A DNA stretch of 15,357 bases from UBA5314 sp964635975. Its GTDB lineage: Bacteria; Bacillota; Syntrophomonadia; Syntrophomonadales; Syntrophomonadaceae. Positions 11,063-15,357 of this stretch are shown here, in pieces. Every line of letters starts with the position of its first letter. Position 1 is the first letter of the stretch. The stretch covers positions 1 through 15,357 of the forward strand of contig CAZWPO010000044.1 of the NCBI GenBank assembly GCA_964635975.1. The letters are read 5' to 3'. Both the position numbers and the translations under genes were made by a program. Under the pieces are notes generated by a model. That model was not told where the DNA came from, ran no database searches, and saw only the letters and a program-made list of their open reading frames with translations.

Positions 11063-13108
11063 TTATGGATTATTCTTATCCAGGTTTTCCCGGTGCCCAT
11101 TTGAAACCTGGGGGTAGTTGGGCCAGGGCACCGGTTCCGGTGACTGTTCGTTCCCCGGCTTGCTGCCGGGCGGATTCTCTTCTTTGGGTGTTTGATCCTG
11201 GGGCGGCTGCTCCTCATTCGGTTTTTTTGGCTCCTGCGGGGCTGGCTCCTCCTTCGGTGTCTCTTCCTGGGCCGGAGGTTCCGGTTCGACTACCTTTGCC
11301 GCCGGCTTTTGCTTGAAAGCTCCAGCATAGTACAGGTTGGACATATAGTCTCTCCACAGCGGCGCCGCCAGCCTGCCCCCGTAAGTATTATAACCGCTGA
11401 TAGCTTTGCCATCGCTGTTGCCCAACCATACCGCAGTTACCAGTTCATCGGTGTAGCCCATGAACCAGAGGTCTTTGCTGTCAGTGGTGGTCCCGGTCTT
11501 CCCGCCCGAAGGCAGGGCAAAGGCGCCCGCTTTCCCCGTACCGTAGCTGACCACATCGTGCAGGATATCATTCATGGTATCAGCTGTTTCGGCGCTTATC
11601 ACCTGGCGTTTCCAGGGACGGTTGCTGTAGATTTCATCTCCGGAACCGTCCTCGACTTTCTCGATGCCGTAGTAGGGATAGTAGAGCCCTCCGTTTGTAA
11701 AGATAGCGTAGGCGGCAGCCATCTGCACCGGCGAGATACCTCGGCTCATCCCGCCGAGGGCCAGCGCCAGGCTGTTGTCTTCATCTTTTAGTGTGGTTAC
11801 TCCGACATTTTTCAGGAATGCTACGGCTTCATTGACTCCCAGATCCTCCATGACTTCCACCGAGGCGACGTTATAGGAATTCAACAGGGCCAATCGCGCA
11901 CTGACGGTCGCAGGAGCTGACCCCTGGTCGTTCTTGGGCGCGTATGATCCCCCGAAATCCCTGGATTTGTTATTCATCTGGGTATCTGCTGTGATTATCC
12001 CTTCCTGCATAGCCGCGGCATAGTACAGCGGTTTGATGGCCGAACCGGGCTGCCTGGGCAGCAGCGCCATATTATACTGGTTCTTGTCCCAGTTCACTCC
12101 CCCCACCAGAGCGCGAATCGCCCCGGACCCCGGATCGATGGAAACCAGGGCGATGTCTTTGGCGCCCACTCCGTTGTTGGCAAGTGAAAGGGCATGATAT
12201 TTAACCTGCTTTTCAGCCTGCTTCTGCATGGCCAGATTGATGCTGGTATATATTTTAAGACCGCCCTGGTAGACGCGTTCCTTGCCGATCTTGCTCTCCA
12301 ACTGGCTCATCAGGTAAGCCATCAGGTAAGGATGTTCTGTCTTGGGAGCCTGGTAGGATTTGATGTTTACGGTCTTGCTCTTTAGCGTCTGTCCTTCCTT
12401 GGCGGTGAGCAGGCCCTGCTCCACCAGGACGTCGATCACGGTAGCCTGCCTGGCTTTTAGTCCGCTCATATTGCTTTCCGGCGAATAGAATTCCGGGGCT
12501 TGAATCATCCCTACCAGCATAGTCATCTCAGCCTGGCTGAGCTTGCTGGGATCCTTACCGAAATATGACCGGGAAGCACTTGTTATCCCTGAACATCCGC
12601 GTCCCATGTATATCTCGTTCAAATACATGTTGAGGATCTTTTCTTTGCTGTATTTCTCCTCAATCCCAATCGCCAGTATGAGTTCCTTGATCTTGCGGCT
12701 TATGGTTTTTTCCTGGCTCAAGAAAACAGTGCGCGCCAGCTGCTGGGTTATGGTGCTCCCGCCTTCTGCCTTGCTGCCTTCCTTGATATCGTTTAATAGA
12801 GCCCGGGCGATTCCCTTGGGGTCGATGGCGGCATGCTCATAGAAACGGCGGTCTTCCACGGCAACTACCGCCGATTCCAGGAAATCCGGAAAATCCTCGG
12901 AGTATATTCTGGTATAGCCGATGCGACTAATCTCCTCGCGATTGCAGTCGTAGATTACGGTCTGGTTCTGGGCGCGGTATTCCCAGTCATCCAGGCCGGT
13001 GGCGTAAAGCATCAGCTGAGGTATCACCAGCGTGAGCAGTGCCCCCAGTATGAAGCAGGTAGCAAATACTATGAAAATCAATAAGCCTCTTCTTCCTGAG
13101 AATTGCAT
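11063..13108 (-). CDS. Bifunctional class A penicillin-binding protein (transglycosylase/transpeptidase, PBP1A family)
   Basis: The product polymerises and crosslinks peptidoglycan at the outer face of the membrane. Numbering from the TTG-initiated form (683 aa), a membrane anchor lies at about 11-37. The GT51 glycosyltransferase domain has VEDRRFYEH (catalytic Glu87) and GGSTITQQLAR (118-128). The transpeptidase domain has SAIK (Ser358, Lys361), SYN (413-415) and KTGTT (539-543). The C-terminus (about 605-665) is low-complexity, rich in Pro, Glu and Lys, probably a flexible extracellular tail. The ATG at 13108 is preferred because AAAGGA is well spaced from it; TTG at 13114 is too close. The gene is monocistronic and transcribed away from the min operon. 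Confidence 0.95.
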   Translation of the reverse strand: MQFSGRRGLLIFIVFATCFILGALLTLVIPQLMLYATGLDDWEYRAQNQTVIYDCNREEISRIGYTRIYSEDFPDFLESAVVAVEDRRFYEHAAIDPKGIARALLNDIKEGSKAEGGSTITQQLARTVFLSQEKTISRKIKELILAIGIEEKYSKEKILNMYLNEIYMGRGCSGITSASRSYFGKDPSKLSQAEMTMLVGMIQAPEFYSPESNMSGLKARQATVIDVLVEQGLLTAKEGQTLKSKTVNIKSYQAPKTEHPYLMAYLMSQLESKIGKERVYQGGLKIYTSINLAMQKQAEKQVKYHALSLANNGVGAKDIALVSIDPGSGAIRALVGGVNWDKNQYNMALLPRQPGSAIKPLYYAAAMQEGIITADTQMNNKSRDFGGSYAPKNDQGSAPATVSARLALLNSYNVASVEVMEDLGVNEAVAFLKNVGVTTLKDEDNSLALALGGMSRGISPVQMAAAYAIFTNGGLYYPYYGIEKVEDGSGDEIYSNRPWKRQVISAETADTMNDILHDVVSYGTGKAGAFALPSGGKTGTTTDSKDLWFMGYTDELVTAVWLGNSDGKAISGYNTYGGRLAAPLWRDYMSNLYYAGAFKQKPAAKVVEPEPPAQEETPKEEPAPQEPKKPNEEQPPQDQTPKEENPPGSKPGNEQSPEPVPWPNYPQVSNGHRENLDKNNP

Positions 13109-13158
13109 ATCCAATATTTCCTTTACATAAAACCTCTGTACAGGCAGCCCTCTTTAAG

Positions 13159-13186
13159 ATAGTATAAATCAGTCAGCTTGTGTTAA
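13159..13186 (-). promoter_or_regulatory. Possible promoter of the penicillin-binding protein gene
   Basis: On the minus strand TTAACA-N16-TACTAT (or TATACT two bases further on) lies about 50 bp before the start codon. The match is only moderate. Confidence 0.3.
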
Positions 13187-13583
13187 AAACAAAACCGGCA
13201 TTTGAAAAATTCACTGTAAATATCCATATATAGTCTTTACGAAGGAAAAAAGGATATCTTTCATCTTACTAAACGGCATAAATCGAACATATCATGATAA
13301 CCCGCTTTTGCTTACCACAGCTTTGTGGCCTGGCCTGGATAGAGCAGGCCGTCTTATCTTAGCTGCCTTTAAAACTGACTGTCGGTTTGCCTATCTAAAT
13401 AATTAGTAAAGTAATTGGGTTATTTTGTCGTAATATGATATAGGACTAAACGTCTAAAATTCCGATTTACCAGATTTAACAGTTCAATCAAATGGTAAAA
13501 TGTTTTAAAATTAGATTGGTGTTAATGCAAAAAAATTCTAAAATTGATTAAAATCTAAAATAAATTGGGGAGGACCGTAAAAA
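13187..13583. other. Long AT-rich intergenic region between divergent pbp and min genes
   Basis: No gene is seen. On the plus strand two adjacent hairpins occur: CCACA/TGTGG with a GCTT loop (13315-13328) and GGCCTG/CAGGCC with a 7-nt loop (13332-13350), the latter followed by TCTTATCTT. A TTGAAA-N17-CATATA candidate promoter (from about 13204) lies upstream of them, so a small transcript or a min leader is possible. The last 90 bp are rich in TAAAAT repeats. TTTGTCGTA (13424-13432) is one base from a Spo0A box. GGGGAGGA before minD is a strong ribosome binding site. Confidence 0.35.
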
Positions 13584-14414
13584 ATGGGGACTAATGCCAC
13601 TGAAGGCCAGGTTTTTGTCGTCACTTCCGGAAAAGGTGGAGTAGGTAAAACCACTACCGTGGCCAATGTAGCTACGGCGCTAGCCCGGATGGGGCACAAA
13701 GTCGTAGTGATGGACCTGGATATCGGGCTAAAAAAACTGGACCTCATTATGGGGCTGGAAAACCGCGTAATATATGATATCGTCCAGGTAATCGAGGGGG
13801 AATGCACATTAAAGCAGGCTCTGGTCAAGGACAAGCGCTTCCCCGACCTCTACATGCTGCCCGCCGCTCAGACCAGAAATAAAGAAGATATAAGACCTGA
13901 TCAGGTCAAGGGCCTGTGCGATCAGCTGCGGCCCGATTTTGATTACATAATTATCGATTGTCCGGCCGGCATCGAGCAGGGCTTCCGAAATGCCATCGCT
14001 GCAGCGGACCAGGCCATAGTGGTTACCAATCCAGAAGTGTCGGCAGTCCGCGACGCTGACCGGATCATCGGCATGCTGGAATCGGCCCAGTTCAAGGATA
14101 TACTGCTGGTGGTGAACCGCCTGCGCGCTGATATGGTAAAAAGCGGTGACATGCTCAGCATCGACGACCTCATGGAGCACCTGTGCATCGATCTTGTAGG
14201 TGTGGTGCCGGAGGATAAAACCGTAGTGATATCGACCAACCGGGGCGAGCCAATTGTCCTCAATGATAAATCTTCTGCCGCGTTGGCTTTCAATAATATA
14301 GCCCGCCGTTTACTTGGTGAGGAAATAGAATTTCCTAATTACCAGGAAGACGAATCGGTTTGGGGAAGGATCAAGTCCCTGGGAAGGAGCCTTTGGGCTG
14401 GAAAGGGGGCATAA
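13584..14414 (+). CDS. minD: Septum site-determining ATPase MinD
   Basis: The 276-aa protein is a membrane-associated ATPase that recruits MinC and places the division septum. It has the deviant Walker A KGGVGKT (17-23) with both signature lysines, switch I DLDIGLKKLD (44-53), and switch II DCPAGIE (125-131). The C-terminal amphipathic helix (VWGRIKSLGRSLWAG) inserts into the membrane. The N-terminus carries about six extra residues before the first strand compared with typical MinD. ATG follows GGGGAGGA. The stop is 3 bp from the minE start, so translation is probably coupled. Confidence 0.97.
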   Translation: MGTNATEGQVFVVTSGKGGVGKTTTVANVATALARMGHKVVVMDLDIGLKKLDLIMGLENRVIYDIVQVIEGECTLKQALVKDKRFPDLYMLPAAQTRNKEDIRPDQVKGLCDQLRPDFDYIIIDCPAGIEQGFRNAIAAADQAIVVTNPEVSAVRDADRIIGMLESAQFKDILLVVNRLRADMVKSGDMLSIDDLMEHLCIDLVGVVPEDKTVVISTNRGEPIVLNDKSSAALAFNNIARRLLGEEIEFPNYQEDESVWGRIKSLGRSLWAGKGA

Positions 14415-14417
14415 CAA

Positions 14418-14669
14418 ATGTTGGACTTTTTAAAGAAGATATTTGCGAGTGACACGAAATCCAGCCGCAGACAAGCCAATGACCGGCTTCGCGTGGTATT
14501 GACCCATGACCGTTTTGGCGCCTCTTCACAGCTCATGGAAACATTGAAAGAAGAGATCATGCAGGTTATCGCACGCCACGTGGAAATCGACGGCACCCCT
14601 GAAGTTACTCTGGTTTCTGAGGGAAGGCATTCCGCTCTGGATATTAATATCCCGTTAAAAGGCAGGTAG
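14418..14669 (+). CDS. minE: Cell division topological specificity factor MinE
   Basis: The 83-aa protein has the normal MinE length. The N-terminal membrane-targeting and anti-MinCD segment is MLDFLKKIFASD...ANDRLRVVLTHDR (1-32), followed by the topological-specificity dimer region with IARHVEIDG and a terminal beta-strand ALDINIPLKGR. MinE stimulates MinD ATP hydrolysis to drive pole-to-pole oscillation and clear MinCD from mid-cell. It starts 3 bp after minD and ends 5 bp before minC. Its presence implies an oscillating Min system rather than the DivIVA/MinJ-anchored one of Bacillus. Confidence 0.95.
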   Translation: MLDFLKKIFASDTKSSRRQANDRLRVVLTHDRFGASSQLMETLKEEIMQVIARHVEIDGTPEVTLVSEGRHSALDINIPLKGR

Positions 14670-14674
14670 ACAAA

Positions 14675-15292
14675 TTGACAGTGAATATTAAAGGGGTAAA
14701 TGACAGCCTGGTTTTGTTTTTTGACCAGGGAGATTATGATGAGCACTTTGCCTTTTTGAAGGAGCGTTTCTCGAAAAACCGCCAGCTCTTTGCCGGTTCA
14801 CGCATACTTTTCCAGGGACCGGCCTTGAATGATTTTAGCCAGGAGCAGCTGGCTGCGCTCCAGGGCCTTTGCCTCGAGCACGGCATGGTACTGAATAATT
14901 TTCAGGCCCAGATCACTCCGCGGCCCACAAAGAAGAACCGAGATTTAACCTTGAAGCGCAATGTCAGGAGCGGCCAGAAGCTTCGCTCTGAAGGCTCGGT
15001 AGTAGTATGGGGAGACGTGCACGAAAGCGCTGAGATAACTGCGGTAGGCGACATCGTAGTGCTGGGGCGCATGCAGGGTGTAGCCCACGCCGGTTGCGAA
15101 GGCGATATGGATAGTATAATATTTGCCCTGGAACTGGCGCCTACCCAGCTCAGGATCGGCAATCGAGTCTCCCGGGCCTCCGGCGACAAGGTAAAAACCG
15201 ACTATCCAGAGATGGCCTACTGGGATTCTGAAAATATCTGCATCAAGGAGTATAATCCCCGCGAGAACTTCAGCAAGTTAAATAATAAATAA
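14675..15292 (+). CDS. minC: Septum site-determining protein MinC (FtsZ inhibitor)
   Basis: The 205-aa protein has the two MinC domains. The N-terminal FtsZ-inhibiting domain covers about 1-95, and a short linker with TPRPTKKNRD leads to the C-terminal beta-helix (about 103-190). In the latter LKRNVRSGQ, EGSVVVWGDV, ITAVGDIVVLGRMQGVAHAG and LAPTQLRIGN are typical of MinC dimerisation and MinD binding. The TTG at 14675 has AGG 8 nt upstream; a GTG two codons later is an alternative. It completes the minD-minE-minC operon. No terminator is seen before the REP-like hairpin at the window edge. Confidence 0.94.
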   Translation: MTVNIKGVNDSLVLFFDQGDYDEHFAFLKERFSKNRQLFAGSRILFQGPALNDFSQEQLAALQGLCLEHGMVLNNFQAQITPRPTKKNRDLTLKRNVRSGQKLRSEGSVVVWGDVHESAEITAVGDIVVLGRMQGVAHAGCEGDMDSIIFALELAPTQLRIGNRVSRASGDKVKTDYPEMAYWDSENICIKEYNPRENFSKLNNK

Positions 15293-15312
15293 TCGGATAA
15301 CAAGCGGGGCAT

Positions 15313-15357
15313 GGGGACGGTTCTTCTGCCTCGCCCTTGCTCCGGGGGCAAGGGCGA
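15313..15357. repeat. REP-like palindromic element (cut by the right edge)
   Basis: ATGGGGACGGTTCTTCTG is followed by a perfect 10-bp-arm hairpin (TCGCCCTTGC 15331-15340, GCAAGGGCGA 15348-15357) that reaches the last base of the window. The GGGGACGGTTCT phrase is familiar from short repeats beside IS200-like (REP-associated) transposase genes. Only part of the element is visible. Confidence 0.5.

Overview
The window looks like a chromosomal segment of an anaerobic, low-to-mid GC Firmicute (Clostridia). The best guess is a fatty-acid-oxidising, Syntrophomonas-like lineage. This rests on the gene mix: a MinD/MinE/MinC set, a pyruvate-phosphate-dikinase regulatory protein, strong AGGAGG-type ribosome binding sites with TTG/GTG starts, and beta-oxidation-type enzymes controlled by sigma-54. 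No 16S or other taxonomic marker is present, so the placement is an inference.

Region 1 (1-6950) is almost entirely minus strand. It starts with the N-terminus of a PAS sensor protein that runs off the left edge. A self-contained sigma-54 regulon follows: a thiolase (763-1959), a CBS-PAS-PAS-AAA+-HTH activator of sigma-54 RNA polymerase (2321-4408), and an HSD10-type 3-hydroxyacyl-CoA dehydrogenase (4844-5611). Both enzyme genes are preceded by the same roughly 300-bp regulatory cassette (2010-2305 and 5655-5953). Each cassette carries three TGTT/AACA dyads (presumed enhancer sites), an intrinsic terminator and a near-consensus -24/-12 promoter. The activator gene lies between the two targets. 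The two enzymes catalyse consecutive last steps of beta-oxidation (3-hydroxyacyl-CoA to 3-ketoacyl-CoA to acetyl-CoA). A P-loop NTPase of unknown role (6366-6947) lies upstream.

Region 2 (7183-8733) is a small AT-rich accessory island. It is flanked by a 60-bp exact direct repeat made of the 3' three-quarters of a tRNA-Pro gene. The right copy is an intact tRNA-Pro(CGG) and the left copy is a degenerate pseudo-tRNA. The cargo is a secreted 233-aa protein with a hydrophobic C-terminal region and a 55-aa two-helix membrane protein. This layout resembles a bacteriocin and its immunity partner. The cargo has an elaborate upstream region: three TTCATGT repeats with an exact 21-bp period, a possible 16-aa leader peptide, a foldable leader RNA and a perfect 9-bp-arm palindrome.

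Region 3 (8734-11006) holds small genes. One is a DUF2892-like membrane protein in which the family's conserved CPLY cysteine is a TGA codon, making it a selenoprotein candidate or a pseudogene. The others are a hypothetical 89-aa protein, the PPDK regulatory protein and a 41-aa single-helix membrane protein.

Region 4 (11063-15357) is cell-envelope and division: a bifunctional class A penicillin-binding protein (minus strand), then a minD-minE-minC operon (plus strand), and at the right edge a REP-like hairpin that the window cuts off.
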